Shown here: piece after piece, positions 17,781-27,282 of the stretch
How the letters are laid out: each line of letters opens with the position of its first letter
Numbering within the stretch: position 1 is the first letter of the stretch
DNA from: Shewanella sp. Isolate13
GTDB lineage: Bacteria > Pseudomonadota > Gammaproteobacteria > Enterobacterales > Shewanellaceae
Length of the DNA stretch: 64,000 bases
NCBI RefSeq assembly: GCF_022398325.1
Contig: NZ_JAKEVD010000010.1
Location: forward strand, 61,369 to 125,368
Direction: 5' to 3'
Notes under the pieces: generated by a model
What the model saw: the letters and a program-made list of their open reading frames with translations, nothing else
What the model was told of the DNA's origin: nothing
The model's database searches: none
Made by a program: the position numbers and the translations under genes

Positions 17781-17796
17781 TGTGACTTGTGTCACA
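17781..17796. promoter_or_regulatory. Consensus CRP site upstream of a lipoprotein gene
   Basis: TGTGACTTGTGTCACA is an exact TGTGA-N6-TCACA match. It lies 53-60 bases ahead of the likely start of the lipoprotein gene. The site falls inside the longest possible extension of that frame, which argues for the shorter start. Confidence 0.7.
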
Positions 17797-17849
17797 AATT
17801 GGCTTGGGGAATTTTTATATCTTGCGCCGCAGTTTTTAAAAAGCAGGGA

Positions 17850-18146
17850 ATGATTGTGTTACGTGTTGTCATAGGTGTTCTATTAACAAGCCTGTTAACA
17901 GGCTGTGCAACAGAAGATATTGAGCTGTACCATCGAATTAATGAGGCCTATGACTTTGAGGTGACACATTGTGACAGCTTCGCAATGGTGACGGGATTTG
18001 GTCGTGGTGATAATGCACTCGCCGACGCAAGACTTAGTGCCATTAAGCAGGGCGAAGAGCTTAAAGGCACTCATATCGTATGGCTACAATCAGATTTAGG
18101 TGAACCAACAAAAGTGGTCGCTGTGATCTATAAGTGTTTAATGTAA
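17850..18146 (+). CDS. Putative outer-membrane lipoprotein, DUF4156-like
   Basis: A short product with an N-terminal signal ending in the lipobox LLTGC (MIVLRVVIGVLLTSLLTGC), so cysteine 19 should be lipidated. The mature part of about 80 residues has conserved-looking cysteines and the pattern of the DUF4156 lipoproteins (a Cys, a gly-rich stretch GFGRGDNALADA, a final YKC), but I hold this assignment loosely. The start could be ATG 17850 or GTG 17856; AGGGA is spaced better for the GTG. A perfect CRP site upstream suggests carbon-source control. Function unknown. Confidence 0.72.
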   Translation: MIVLRVVIGVLLTSLLTGCATEDIELYHRINEAYDFEVTHCDSFAMVTGFGRGDNALADARLSAIKQGEELKGTHIVWLQSDLGEPTKVVAVIYKCLM

Positions 18147-18174
18147 TTAACGCGCTGCCTTATATTGATAGCTA

Positions 18175-19029
18175 TTAGTGTTTAGCAAGATAGCGTAACC
18201 AGTTAATCTCTTCCTGCCATAATTCTGGGCGTACAGTCTCCAAGATCAGTGGGATCTCTTTTACAGCCTCTAACTTCATGAGGCTAGCAAATGCCTCTTG
18301 GCCTATCTCTCCTTGCCCTAAGGACTCATGACGGTCTACTCGACTGTTGAGCGGCGTCTTGCTGTCATTTAAGTGCATAGCCTTTAGGTATCGATTGCCT
18401 ATTACCTTATCGAATAATTCGAACGTTTGTGCACAGGTGTCCTGAGTGCGAATATCGTAGCCTGCTGCAAATAGGTGACAGGTATCGATACAGACACCGA
18501 CTCTAGACTTATCTTCTACCCCATCAATGATCTGCGCTAGTTGCTCGAAGCTGTGACCAAGGTTTGAACCTTGCCCTGCGGTGTTTTCAATGACAGCGGT
18601 TACGCTCTGTGTACGTTCGAGAGCGAGGTTTATCGATTCGCTGATATTAGCTAGGCAGTCATCGATGGGGATTTTACGTAGATGGCTACCAGGATGAAAG
18701 TTAAGTAACTGCAAGCCAATCTCTTCACAGCGCTGCATTTCATCATAAAAGGCTTCACGTGACTTATTGAGCAGTTCAGGATCTGGGTGTCCAAGGTTAA
18801 TAAGGTAGCTATCATGGGGCAATATCGCCCTAGTTGAAATATCTGCTTCATGACAGTTGTGCAGAAATAGCTCTATTTGTTTAGGATCTAACGGAGCAGC
18901 TTGCCAGCGGCGCTGGTTTTTGGTGAAAAGAGCAAACGCATTTGCGCCAATTGCGGCAGCGTTGAGAGGAGCGTTTGCTATACCACCTGCTGCGCTAACA
19001 TGTGCTCCAATAAGGTGTGAGGCTTGCAT
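18175..19029 (-). CDS. nfo: Endonuclease IV (AP endonuclease)
   Basis: DNA-repair enzyme that cuts at abasic sites, with a TIM-barrel and three zinc ions. Typical motifs are visible: [10 protein letters not shown] at the N-terminus, [42 protein letters not shown] and [12 protein letters not shown], which together supply the zinc-binding His, Asp and Glu residues. Length (284) matches E. coli Nfo (285). It stands alone on the minus strand and ends close to the lipoprotein gene. Confidence 0.97.
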   Translation of the reverse strand: MQASHLIGAHVSAAGGIANAPLNAAAIGANAFALFTKNQRRWQAAPLDPKQIELFLHNCHEADISTRAILPHDSYLINLGHPDPELLNKSREAFYDEMQRCEEIGLQLLNFHPGSHLRKIPIDDCLANISESINLALERTQSVTAVIENTAGQGSNLGHSFEQLAQIIDGVEDKSRVGVCIDTCHLFAAGYDIRTQDTCAQTFELFDKVIGNRYLKAMHLNDSKTPLNSRVDRHESLGQGEIGQEAFASLMKLEAVKEIPLILETVRPELWQEEINWLRYLAKH

Positions 19030-19267
19030 CTATATTTGTCCCTGCTGAGCTTAAGCTTGTTAAATCGTTATTATGCCACGGGAGATCTGCACTTGAGTTT
19101 TTATATTTATTGTTAGTGAACTTGTTGGCTGCAAGTGTTTGTTAGTTAATCTAAATTAAGTTGATCTTCATCACTAACTTCATTATGAGTGCTTTGATAT
19201 ATTGGGCGTTATTTATACGGTTTACTAATATAGAAGATAGTGGGTGCGAATTAGGATGGAGATGACT

Positions 19268-19807
19268 ATGCTAGCGAGACTCATGCATGACCATAAGCAT
19301 ATTGCCATTTTGCTTAAGGTTTTAAAGGCTAAATATACTAAGTTAGCTGCAGGTGAAGCGATAAATTATAATGTGGTACGAGATATAGTGGAGTATATGC
19401 AAAGTTATGCTGAGCATAGCCACCACCCATTGGAAGAGGTTATTTCAGAGTTTTACTGGAACAAGCTTGGTAGGGCACATATTAACGAGAAACTGACTTC
19501 GGAACACTCAAAGTTAGGCGAGGCGTCAGCTTCTCTAATGGCTACATTAAACCTGATTTTAAATGATATTGTAGTATCGAAAGAGCAACTAGTGGCCGAT
19601 CTAGAAAGCTATGTGCGAATGCAGCAATCACATATGGAATATGAAGAGGCAACGGTATTTCCCAAGTGGAATGAAGTGATTACCGATGATGACTGGAAAA
19701 CAGTCGCGGCGATGTGCAAAGCACGTTTGATTGATGACCCTTTGTTTAATGAAAGCGACAAAGCATTATTTGAAGAGTTAAGGGAATACTTAGAAACGGC
19801 TGAATAG
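19268..19807 (+). CDS. Hemerythrin-like (HHE) metal-binding protein
   Basis: All-helical cytoplasmic protein of 179 residues with hemerythrin-type histidines: HDHKHIAILL near the start, HSHHPLEE near residue 52, EHSKL, and QSHMEYEEATVFP (H and E/D pairs around residue 120). Such proteins bind a di-iron centre for O2, NO or iron sensing or storage; the exact role is not readable. Several starts are possible; ATG 19268 has GGAG six bases ahead and opens with MLARLMHDHKHI. Confidence 0.85.
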   Translation: MLARLMHDHKHIAILLKVLKAKYTKLAAGEAINYNVVRDIVEYMQSYAEHSHHPLEEVISEFYWNKLGRAHINEKLTSEHSKLGEASASLMATLNLILNDIVVSKEQLVADLESYVRMQQSHMEYEEATVFPKWNEVITDDDWKTVAAMCKARLIDDPLFNESDKALFEELREYLETAE

Positions 19808-19828
19808 GTGATACCTAGTAATAGAATT

Positions 19829-19855
19829 AAAAAGAGCGCTGAGCGCTCTTTTTAT
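19829..19855. terminator. Bidirectional terminator
   Basis: AAAAAGAGCGC and GCGCTCTTTTT around TGA, between the convergent hemerythrin-like gene and the DUF3545 gene. Confidence 0.85.
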
Positions 19856-19862
19856 CTTTGTG

Positions 19863-20048
19863 TTACATCAGGAGGGTATCTAGCTCACCGTTGAAGCTAT
19901 TATCCATCTCTTGAAGTTCTTTGAGTAAGCGATGCTTCTCTTTTAGAGCCTCAATTTCACGCCATTTTCGCTTTTTATTGGAGCTTCTTGAGCGGCTTGG
20001 CTTCTCAACAATGTTATCTAGCGCACTACCATAATCGAGTCGATTCAT
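19863..20048 (-). CDS. DUF3545-family small protein
   Basis: A 61-residue, very charged protein with the central pattern NKKRKWREIEALKEKHRLLKEL, characteristic of the DUF3545 family found in Shewanella and Vibrio relatives. It is probably a helical or coiled-coil cytoplasmic protein; no function is known to me. The ATG has AGGAGG upstream, a strong ribosome site, which supports it as a real gene despite its size. Confidence 0.82.
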   Translation of the reverse strand: MNRLDYGSALDNIVEKPSRSRSSNKKRKWREIEALKEKHRLLKELQEMDNSFNGELDTLLM

Positions 20049-20228
20049 GGCAACCTCCTATTGTTTATTTTGTCTTCAATTTAATAGCATGATTTTTATT
20101 CATGGTGCAACTAAAATGTTTCAATAATGTTAAATCGGCATGAAGTTTTAATGTTTTAGTTTGAGCTAGAGGAGGTGATATATCAGTGTTTTTCAAGCGG
20201 CTACGGAAGGCTCTGCTGGTTAAAAACA

Positions 20229-20254
20229 AAAAAGCCAGTCGAAACTGGCTTTTT
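20229..20254 (-). terminator. Terminator of tal-pgi
   Basis: AAAAAGCCAGT, loop CGAA, ACTGGCTTTTT; on the minus strand it follows the pgi stop by about 17 bases. Confidence 0.88.
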
Positions 20255-20270
20255 GAGGAGTGGCAGTGGC

Positions 20271-21908
20271 TTAAATATTGCCCTGTCTAAACAGATTGAT
20301 TAAAGCATTACTGGATGAGTCTAGCTCTTTGGCCTCATCATCTGCAGTTAGACGTTCTAGCACATCGTTACCGAGCTGCTTACCGAGTTCTACGCCCCAC
20401 TGATCGAAAGAGTTTATCTGCCAAATTGCGCCCTGAACAAAGGTTCTGTGTTCATACAGGGCGATGAGTGCACCTAAAGTAGCGGGTGTTAACTTATCCA
20501 TTAAGATAGTGTTGCTTGGCTTATTACCTGGCATCACCTTGTGTTTAGCGATGAGCTGCTTTTGTTCATCGCTAAGCGTGCTTTGGCTTAGCTCCGCTAG
20601 CGCTTCATCGAATGTCCGCCCTTGCATTAATGCCTGGGTTTGGCCAAAGCAGTTAGAAGCAAGTTGTACATGGTGCTCACCAACAGGATTGTGGCTGTTG
20701 AGTGGCATGATAAAGTCAGCAGGGATCAGTGCCGTACCTTGATGCAGTAGTTGGTGATATGCGTGTTGACCATTGGTGCCTTCACCTCCCCAGATCACCG
20801 GACCGGTACTGTAATCGACATCTGTACCGCTTAGGGTGACAGATTTACCGTTACTTTCCATATCGAGTTGCTGGAAGTATGCCGGTAGGCCTCTTAGGTA
20901 ATGATCATAGGTCAGTACGACATGAGACTGGGCATTGAAGAAGTTACCATACCACAGAGAGAATAAGCCCATAATAACAGGCATATTATTTTCTAAAGGA
21001 GTGTTAGCAAAGTGCTCATCCATTTCGTGAGCGCCGGCTAATAGCTCGCGAAAGTTATCCATACCGATAAGTAGAGCGATTGGCAGTCCAATTGCAGACC
21101 ACAATGAATAACGACCACCGACCCAATCCCACATAGGGAAGATATTGTTGGCATCGATACCAAACTCTGTCGCCTTAGACACATTCGAGCTGACGGCAAC
21201 AAAGTGCTTCGCAACATCGGCTTGGGATGCCCCCTGGCTTAAAAACCATGCTTTGGCGGTAAGGGTATTGGTTAAGGTTTCCTGAGTACCGAAAGATTTA
21301 GAAGACATCACAAACAATGTGGTTTGTGGATCCAGTCCCTTAAGCTTCTCAGTGATAGAAGTACCATCAACGTTGGCAACAAAGTGACAGTTTAGCTCTC
21401 CCGTCCAATATGGGCGCAGTGCTTGGGAAACGATTTTTGGCCCTAAGAATGAACCGCCAATACCGATACTTACCACGTCGGTAATCGTTTTACCTGTGTA
21501 GCCTTTCCACTGACCTGATGTCAGTGACTCGACGAACTCACCCATTTTTGCCAGGGTTTGCTGAACTTCGGCGACAATATTATTGCCATCGACTCTAATC
21601 ACTTTATCTGCGGGCGCACGCAGAGCGGTGTGCAGTACTGCTCGTTGCTCTGTGTTGTTGATTGCCTGCCCAGCAAACATCGCCTTAATTTTCGATTCAA
21701 GCTGAGATTCTTTCGCTAATTGAAACAGTAATGACATCGTCTCTTTTGACGCGCGGTTTTTAGAGTAATCTAACAATAGACCGCATGCCTGAGTCGACAT
21801 ATCGCTGAAGCGTTGGGGCTCAGTCGAGAATAGTTCGCGCATATGAGGAAGCGTCTTACAGTGCTTCTCCAGTGCTTGCCAGCTAGCTTGTTGAGTGAGT
21901 TCTGTCAT
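20271..21908 (-). CDS. pgi: Glucose-6-phosphate isomerase
   Basis: Cytoplasmic glycolytic enzyme interconverting glucose 6-phosphate and fructose 6-phosphate. Family signatures are clear: [15 protein letters not shown], the [12 protein letters not shown] phosphate site, [16 protein letters not shown] and [19 protein letters not shown], with the catalytic Glu and His. Length (545) agrees with E. coli Pgi (549). It follows tal after an 18-base gap on the same strand, so they form a tal-pgi operon. Confidence 0.97.
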   Translation of the reverse strand: MTELTQQASWQALEKHCKTLPHMRELFSTEPQRFSDMSTQACGLLLDYSKNRASKETMSLLFQLAKESQLESKIKAMFAGQAINNTEQRAVLHTALRAPADKVIRVDGNNIVAEVQQTLAKMGEFVESLTSGQWKGYTGKTITDVVSIGIGGSFLGPKIVSQALRPYWTGELNCHFVANVDGTSITEKLKGLDPQTTLFVMSSKSFGTQETLTNTLTAKAWFLSQGASQADVAKHFVAVSSNVSKATEFGIDANNIFPMWDWVGGRYSLWSAIGLPIALLIGMDNFRELLAGAHEMDEHFANTPLENNMPVIMGLFSLWYGNFFNAQSHVVLTYDHYLRGLPAYFQQLDMESNGKSVTLSGTDVDYSTGPVIWGGEGTNGQHAYHQLLHQGTALIPADFIMPLNSHNPVGEHHVQLASNCFGQTQALMQGRTFDEALAELSQSTLSDEQKQLIAKHKVMPGNKPSNTILMDKLTPATLGALIALYEHRTFVQGAIWQINSFDQWGVELGKQLGNDVLERLTADDEAKELDSSSNALINLFRQGNI

Positions 21909-21926
21909 TGTATTGTCCTAATTACG

Positions 21927-22883
21927 TTAAGACGAAAGCTTATCTTTTAGCATAACTTCGAGCTTACCTTGGTCGATAGCGAAGTTACGAATACCTTCGG
22001 CTAGTTTCTCGACGGCCATAGCATCTTCGTTAAATTCCCAACGGAATTGGGCCTCAGTCATATCCGCTTCTGGCGCAACAACTTCAGTTGCAGGGAGGAG
22101 CTTCTGTACGATAGGGGTGTTGCTGTTAGATAGCTCTTCTAGTAGTGCAGGGCCAATAGTGAGTCTGTCACAGCCAGCAAGCTCAATGATTTCGCCTGTA
22201 TTTCTGAAGCTTGCACCCATAACCACGGTATTAAAGCCATGACGCTTGTAGTAGTTATAAATGCTAGTAACAGAGACAACACCTGGATCTTCAGCCGCGC
22301 TGTACTCAAGGCCTGTGTCTTTCTTGTACCAGTCAAGAATACGACCAACAAAAGGAGAGATTAGGTAAACTCCGGCTTCAGCACATGCGCGTGCTTGAGC
22401 GAAGCTAAAGAGTAAGGTTAGGTTACAGTTAATACCTTCTTGCTCAAGTTGTTTCGCGGCGCAGATCCCTTCCCATGTAGATGCTAGCTTAATAAGGATA
22501 CGAGACTTGTCGATACCTGCAGCTTGATATAGGTTGATTAGCTTGTGTGCCTTAGCAATTGAGCCTTCTTTATCGAATGAAAGGCGGGCATCCACTTCAG
22601 TCGAAATGCGGCCAGGAACGATTTTTAGGATCTCTAAACCAATATTGACGGCAAGCTTATCACCGGCATCTTCAACCTGCTGTGCTAGATCACTGCTCTG
22701 GCCTTTAGCCCAAGAGATGGCATCTTTGATTAATGCACTGTATTCAGGGATTTCTGATGCTTTTAAAATGAGAGAGGGGTTGGTTGTTGCATCTTCTGGC
22801 TGGTAACGTTTTATGGCTTCAATATCGCCTGTATCGGCAACAATGGTAGTGAAAGGTTTAAGTTGTTCTAATGTATTTGCCAT
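21927..22883 (-). CDS. tal: Transaldolase
   Basis: Cytoplasmic pentose phosphate enzyme transferring a dihydroxyacetone unit. The Schiff-base lysine is K132 in [12 protein letters not shown], the same position as in E. coli TalB, and [12 protein letters not shown] near the start is diagnostic. Length (318) matches TalB (317). First gene of the tal-pgi operon. A HexR-like site about 93 bases upstream suggests control by sugar-phosphate levels. Confidence 0.97.
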   Translation of the reverse strand: MANTLEQLKPFTTIVADTGDIEAIKRYQPEDATTNPSLILKASEIPEYSALIKDAISWAKGQSSDLAQQVEDAGDKLAVNIGLEILKIVPGRISTEVDARLSFDKEGSIAKAHKLINLYQAAGIDKSRILIKLASTWEGICAAKQLEQEGINCNLTLLFSFAQARACAEAGVYLISPFVGRILDWYKKDTGLEYSAAEDPGVVSVTSIYNYYKRHGFNTVVMGASFRNTGEIIELAGCDRLTIGPALLEELSNSNTPIVQKLLPATEVVAPEADMTEAQFRWEFNEDAMAVEKLAEGIRNFAIDQGKLEVMLKDKLSS

Positions 22884-22975
22884 GCGTATTACATCCTTAC
22901 TCTATGTACAGCATCTGTGTGACAGTTAAGTTAGTTGCTATTAAAAGCCATTTTAATGAACATTCCAACTATATA

Positions 22976-22990
22976 TGAAAAAAAATTACA
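22976..22990. promoter_or_regulatory. HexR-like site upstream of tal-pgi
   Basis: Read on the minus strand, TGTAATTTTTTTTCA matches 13 of 15 positions of the Shewanella HexR motif TGTAATWWWATTACA. HexR is an RpiR-type regulator of central sugar metabolism, and tal-pgi is a sensible target. Confidence 0.5.
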
Positions 22991-23110
22991 CAAAAGTTGC
23001 TGGAAATCATTAGAACGGTCATTTTTGGTAATCTAGCAACAATATTTTACTTGTTGTTAGCTGGGTAAAAGCTTAATCAGAAAGTATAGCTTTTTTGCGA
23101 ACTGATAAAA

Positions 23111-23146
23111 CTAAAAAGCCCACGCTTTGAGAAGCGTGAGCTTTTG
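23111..23146 (-). terminator. Terminator of the OmpA-like porin gene
   Basis: On the minus strand AAAGCTCACGCTT and AAGCGTGGGCTTT pair (with G-T wobble) and end in a T run just after the porin stop. Confidence 0.8.
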
Positions 23147-23162
23147 TTAAGTAAATTGATTT

Positions 23163-24260
23163 TTACTTAAGTACAGGCACTTTTTCCGTGCCAGTGACAT
23201 GGGCTTCGATACGACGGTTAGCCTTATTGGCTTCTGCTGAACTACCTTCAATCAGCGGCTGGGTAATACCGTAGCCTTTAGATGAGACTCTACTCGGTGC
23301 GATGCCATACTCATTTACTAGAATTTCGGCAACCGCTGCTGCGCGGCGTTCGGAAATATCCATATTGTAGGCAGCCGAGCCGGTGTTAGATGCGTGGCCA
23401 GAAATCATGACTTCTGAGTTTGGATGCTGATTCATATAAGCGGCCAAATCCTTAATATCGCCATATGAAGAGGGCTCTACCTTAGCGGAGTTATTAGCAA
23501 ACTTAGCTTCGATATCAAACTCGTCTTCAGCCTCCTGGTAAATCGTACAGCCATTTGCGTCAACTTTATGGGTCGGTGGGGTATTAGGGCACTGGTCTAA
23601 GTCGTCGGTTACGCCATCGTTATCGGAGTCTGCCACCACGATTGGCGCAACGACCGGAGCAGGCTTAGCTTTACTGCCAAAGCGGTAGCTTAACTCTAAC
23701 CCCCAGTAGTTACTCTCCATCTCTAGGGTTTTCCACTTATCTTCATCTAAGTTTTCATAGCGGCGGTATTTAGCTTGAAGCTTTAGATTATCGGTAATGT
23801 TATAACCAATACCTGCGCCAACGTATGGAGCAACGCCACTGTCACTATAGTATTCGCTACCATAGTTCTTATTATTAGAGATAAGGTAGTTGAAGGCACC
23901 TGCTTCTGCGGATAGGCTCCAGTTACCGGCAAATGGCCAAAACGCTACTAAGCCAAGGTTCATTCCCTTGGCGCCAACGTCATTGAGCTTATTTGAATAG
24001 TCGACCCATTCGGCTCGACCTAGGTCGCGATAACCCAGCTCTACGCCAAAGTGATCATTTAACAGGTAACCAGCGAATACGTCCCATGCGTAGGGATCAT
24101 CATCGCCGCAACTTTTCATGGTTTTTTGATCGCAATTGGGTTCGTAATTGTTGATGCCGACACCGCCACCTACATACCAGGGGCTCATGCCATCAGCTGC
24201 GTTTGCAGCAAAAGGTAACATCGAAGTAAGCAGAACTGCTTTTAGTGTGTTGTTCATCAT
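23163..24260 (-). CDS. OmpA-family outer-membrane porin
   Basis: A 365-residue envelope protein: signal peptide (ending NAADG region near residue 22), an OmpA-type eight-strand beta-barrel (WYVGGGVGINNYEP, GVELGYRDLG, YRRYENLDEDKW, LELSYRFG), a linker with a calcium-type repeat DSDNDGVTDDLDQCPNT, and a C-terminal peptidoglycan-binding OmpA domain (VMISGHASNTGSAAYNMDISERRAAAV, with the conserved Asp and Arg). It anchors the outer membrane to the wall. AAGGA precedes the ATG. It is not the same as E. coli OmpA but has the same architecture with a thrombospondin-type-3-like linker. Confidence 0.92.
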   Translation of the reverse strand: MMNNTLKAVLLTSMLPFAANAADGMSPWYVGGGVGINNYEPNCDQKTMKSCGDDDPYAWDVFAGYLLNDHFGVELGYRDLGRAEWVDYSNKLNDVGAKGMNLGLVAFWPFAGNWSLSAEAGAFNYLISNNKNYGSEYYSDSGVAPYVGAGIGYNITDNLKLQAKYRRYENLDEDKWKTLEMESNYWGLELSYRFGSKAKPAPVVAPIVVADSDNDGVTDDLDQCPNTPPTHKVDANGCTIYQEAEDEFDIEAKFANNSAKVEPSSYGDIKDLAAYMNQHPNSEVMISGHASNTGSAAYNMDISERRAAAVAEILVNEYGIAPSRVSSKGYGITQPLIEGSSAEANKANRRIEAHVTGTEKVPVLK

Positions 24261-24360
24261 TCAAAATCCTTATGTTTTATAATAAAACTCCTCCGTCTGC
24301 TCAATATCAGTTTAAGCAGTGCTAGCGCTTATCACGGAGATCCATTATGTTTTAGCTAGC

Positions 24361-24380
24361 TGCAACTATTATCAGTTGCA
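24361..24380. repeat. Perfect inverted repeat upstream of the OmpA-like gene
   Basis: TGCAACT-ATTATC-AGTTGCA, seven-base arms with a six-base spacer, about 100 bases ahead of the porin start. It could be an operator; no regulator is assigned. Confidence 0.4.
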
Positions 24381-24432
24381 AATGCGATATTTTCCACTTT
24401 ATTTTCTGTGTAACATAGCGTACTAAAGTTGT

Positions 24433-24468
24433 AAAAAGGGCGCTATTTGAAATAGCGCCCTTTTTTTT
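24433..24468 (-). terminator. Terminator of the phosphoketolase gene
   Basis: AAAAAGGGCGCTATT and AATAGCGCCCTTTTT form a 15-pair perfect stem around TGA, with flanking A and T runs. Confidence 0.93.
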
Positions 24469-24497
24469 AGTCTAATTTAGCGTCGTAAATCTGAAGT

Positions 24498-26864
24498 TTA
24501 GCGAGTCCAAACCCAGTTTTCGATGCTCTCTGGATCAACACCGTTGGCCTTGATGTAATTTCTATGGTCGACTAGACGCTGAAGCATATCTGTAGTGATA
24601 GCAACGTGCTGAGTCTCATCAATTACCCCTTGTTGGAATAGCTTATACGCCATATCGATAACAAGGTGGTAGCGTGATGTGCCGTTACGTACGCCCATAT
24701 CAAATGGTGTTGTTGTAGAGCCTTCCTCTTCATAGCCCTTGATTCTGAAACGATCGCTACCTTTATAGTCAAACACAAGTTTCTTAATGGTGTTTGGATA
24801 ACCATGGTAGTTAAATACTACCCCCTTGTCGGCAGTAAATACTTCATCCATCAACCAAGGCTTGCTTTGGAACTCTAAGCTACCTAGACCACTGCTGGTA
24901 AGTTCTGTCACACTGACAAAACGAATGCGTACGCGTGGTAATAGCTCACGAATAAGTACGAGTGAAGCCATCGCCTCTTGCGTGACGTAGTCACCACAGC
25001 CCACTAGAACGACATCTGGATTTGCATCTGATGCAAAGTCCCAAACCATCACGCCATCTTTCGCTTGCTGACGAGCTTCGTCCAGTGTTAACCACTGTGG
25101 TAGCTCTTTCTTACCCGCAACTAAGATGTTGAGCTTGTCACGATCGGCATAGGCGCGCTCGGTGTAAACTAGGGTGCTGTTACCATCTGCTGGTAGGTAA
25201 GCAGAGATAATCTTAGGGTGCTTCTCAAGCATCGCCCCTAAGAAAGAGGGGTTTTGATGCGAGTAACCATTGTGGTCTTGGCGTTCAAGCAGTGATGACA
25301 ATACGACGTTACAGGCTGGCACAGGTTTACGGAAATGTACCCCTTGGCTGGCGTAGACGTATTTACAGTATTGGTCAGCCATAGAAGACACGACTTGTGA
25401 GAATGCCTCATAAGTTGGGAACATCGCATGGCGACCTGTTACCGTGTAGCCGTGTAGCATACCGAACAACAAGTTTTCTGATAGTAACTCGATGACGCGA
25501 CCATCACGGGACATGTCTTCATCCCAGCTTTCGATAGGCCACTGCCATGCACGGCTCGTTTCTTCAAATACAGCTTGCAACTGATTTGAGTAAGTTTCAT
25601 CTGGACAGAAAATACGTAGGTTGCGCTGGTCGCGGTTGAGTTTAAATGCATCACGCATCCACTCACCCATCTTATACATAGACAGGCCACGTTGGCCCCG
25701 TGGAGTTTCCGCACCGTAGGCCAGTTTTTCAAGATCAGGTTGTGCTAAGGCGCGAACCACTTCACCGCCATAGCTTAAATGTTGACGGCCGCATGTGAGT
25801 TCTTTTGGTGGTAGTAGCGATTGAATATCTTCATCGAAGATAAGCTCGCCTTGATCGTTGATGCTGTATAGCTCGCCAAACTTGTAGCTGGCTAACCAGG
25901 TATTCAGTGCATCTAGGTGGGCTTTATCGCTTGCACACTTATTAACGATAACTTGGTGGGATTCACAGTTACCTTCTAGTTTCTTCCCGTTAAACTCGGC
26001 GGTACCTGTCCAGCCCTTAGCGGTACGCATCAAGATCACTGGCCAGCGTGGCTTAACAATGTCTTCGCCTGCACGCGCTCGGGTTTGGATGTCATTGATC
26101 ATTTCATATGACTTGTCCATTGCCGCAGCCATTTGAACGTAAACGTCTTCTTCTAGCTCGTCGTCAACAATGATTGGGTGGTAGCCTAGACCTCTAAATT
26201 CTAGATCGAGTTCTTCGTGGCTCATACGCCCCATACGAGTTGGACCCGAGATCTTATAACCATTGATATGAACGATAGGCAGTACGGCACCGTTGTTCTT
26301 TGGCGAAACAAGACGGTTTGCATACCAAGAGGCAGCAAGCGGACCCGTTTCTGACTCGCCATCACCAATTAGACAAGCGGCGATGAGATCGGGATTATCT
26401 AAAACCGCGCCCCAAGCTACAGAAAGTGAGTAACCTAGCTCCCCGCCTTCTAGAATTTGGCCTGGAGCCTCAGGGTTTGCGTGAGAAGGGTAACCATAAG
26501 CGGCTGAGAACTTCTGACAGATATCAGTGATACCCTCTTCGTTATATGGAATAATGTCAGGATAGAAGTGACTTAATGACCCTTCCATAAATAGGTTTGC
26601 CTGAACGGCAGGGAAACCGTGACCAGGGCCGACTAAGTAGACAAATGAGCGATTGTGCTTAGTGATAAGTCTGTTAACGTTGGCATAAACAAAGTTGATA
26701 CCAGGACAGGTTCCCCAGTGGCCAAGTAGCCTAGGCTTGATATCGCTATGCTCGAGTGCGCGTTTATGCAGCACGTTTTTCTTTAAGTAAATTTGCGATG
26801 TCGCTAGAAAGTTAGTTGCTCGAACAAATTTCTTGAGTGCGACAATTTCTTGCTGATGTGCCAT
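24498..26864 (-). CDS. xfp: Xylulose-5-phosphate / fructose-6-phosphate phosphoketolase
   Basis: Thiamine-diphosphate enzyme that splits xylulose 5-phosphate or fructose 6-phosphate with phosphate to give acetyl phosphate and a shorter sugar phosphate. Family features are visible: LGHWGTCPGINFVYAN, GPGHGFPAVQANLF, the ThDP motif GDGESETGPLAASW, and HQNPSFLGAML with the conserved histidines. About 788 residues, normal for the family. An extra four-residue extension to 26876 lacks a ribosome site; the ATG at 26864 follows GGGG. A perfect HexR-type site is 59 bases upstream, tying it to the same sugar-phosphate regulator as tal-pgi. It is divergent from the symporter gene. Confidence 0.95.
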   Translation of the reverse strand: MAHQQEIVALKKFVRATNFLATSQIYLKKNVLHKRALEHSDIKPRLLGHWGTCPGINFVYANVNRLITKHNRSFVYLVGPGHGFPAVQANLFMEGSLSHFYPDIIPYNEEGITDICQKFSAAYGYPSHANPEAPGQILEGGELGYSLSVAWGAVLDNPDLIAACLIGDGESETGPLAASWYANRLVSPKNNGAVLPIVHINGYKISGPTRMGRMSHEELDLEFRGLGYHPIIVDDELEEDVYVQMAAAMDKSYEMINDIQTRARAGEDIVKPRWPVILMRTAKGWTGTAEFNGKKLEGNCESHQVIVNKCASDKAHLDALNTWLASYKFGELYSINDQGELIFDEDIQSLLPPKELTCGRQHLSYGGEVVRALAQPDLEKLAYGAETPRGQRGLSMYKMGEWMRDAFKLNRDQRNLRIFCPDETYSNQLQAVFEETSRAWQWPIESWDEDMSRDGRVIELLSENLLFGMLHGYTVTGRHAMFPTYEAFSQVVSSMADQYCKYVYASQGVHFRKPVPACNVVLSSLLERQDHNGYSHQNPSFLGAMLEKHPKIISAYLPADGNSTLVYTERAYADRDKLNILVAGKKELPQWLTLDEARQQAKDGVMVWDFASDANPDVVLVGCGDYVTQEAMASLVLIRELLPRVRIRFVSVTELTSSGLGSLEFQSKPWLMDEVFTADKGVVFNYHGYPNTIKKLVFDYKGSDRFRIKGYEEEGSTTTPFDMGVRNGTSRYHLVIDMAYKLFQQGVIDETQHVAITTDMLQRLVDHRNYIKANGVDPESIENWVWTR

Positions 26865-26922
26865 AAATAACCCCATTTACGTAATCATAAAGTTAAACAA
26901 ATTTCATATTAACCACTATATT

Positions 26923-26937
26923 TGTAATTTTATTACA
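26923..26937. promoter_or_regulatory. HexR site upstream of xfp
   Basis: TGTAATTTTATTACA is an exact match to the HexR consensus TGTAATWWWATTACA, and the palindrome extends one base on each side. It lies 59-73 bases ahead of the xfp start. The divergent gene at 27283 is over 300 bases away, so xfp is the likely target. Confidence 0.72.
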
Positions 26938-27080
26938 AAAACGTGGGCAAGCTCTGATTTATTGAAAGCAGTTTGTATAAAAAGTATCTCCGACCAGGTG
27001 TAAATATAGTGTTAATTTGGTTATTTTGGCTGATGCTATTTGTGTGTTGGTGTGATGCTGATGTCAGGTAAGTGATGAAT

Positions 27081-27096
27081 TGTGATCTATATCGCT
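27081..27096. promoter_or_regulatory. CRP-like site in the xfp/symporter gap
   Basis: TGTGATCTATATCGCT matches 13 of 16 positions of the CRP consensus, with one good and one weak half. The rest of the 418-base gap (26865-27282) holds no gene that I can support. Confidence 0.35.
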
Positions 27097-27282
27097 CGGG
27101 GTTGAAGCGATGCTATGCTATTTTGCTGCGCGGATTACAGCGGGCGTGATGTAATTTTTTCACGTTTAAGATAATTTGAAAATAAAATCTGCTGTTATTT
27201 AAATACTTAGGAAGGTTAATACAGGATAAACACGATCGAGGGACGATTTGTTCGATTGGGTTTGTCATGGGGATTGAAAAAA

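Noticed and set aside
27150..27164. TGTAATTTTTTCACG as a HexR site for the symporter
   Set aside because: Three mismatches to the 15-base motif, in an AT-rich region; the perfect site by xfp explains the region better.
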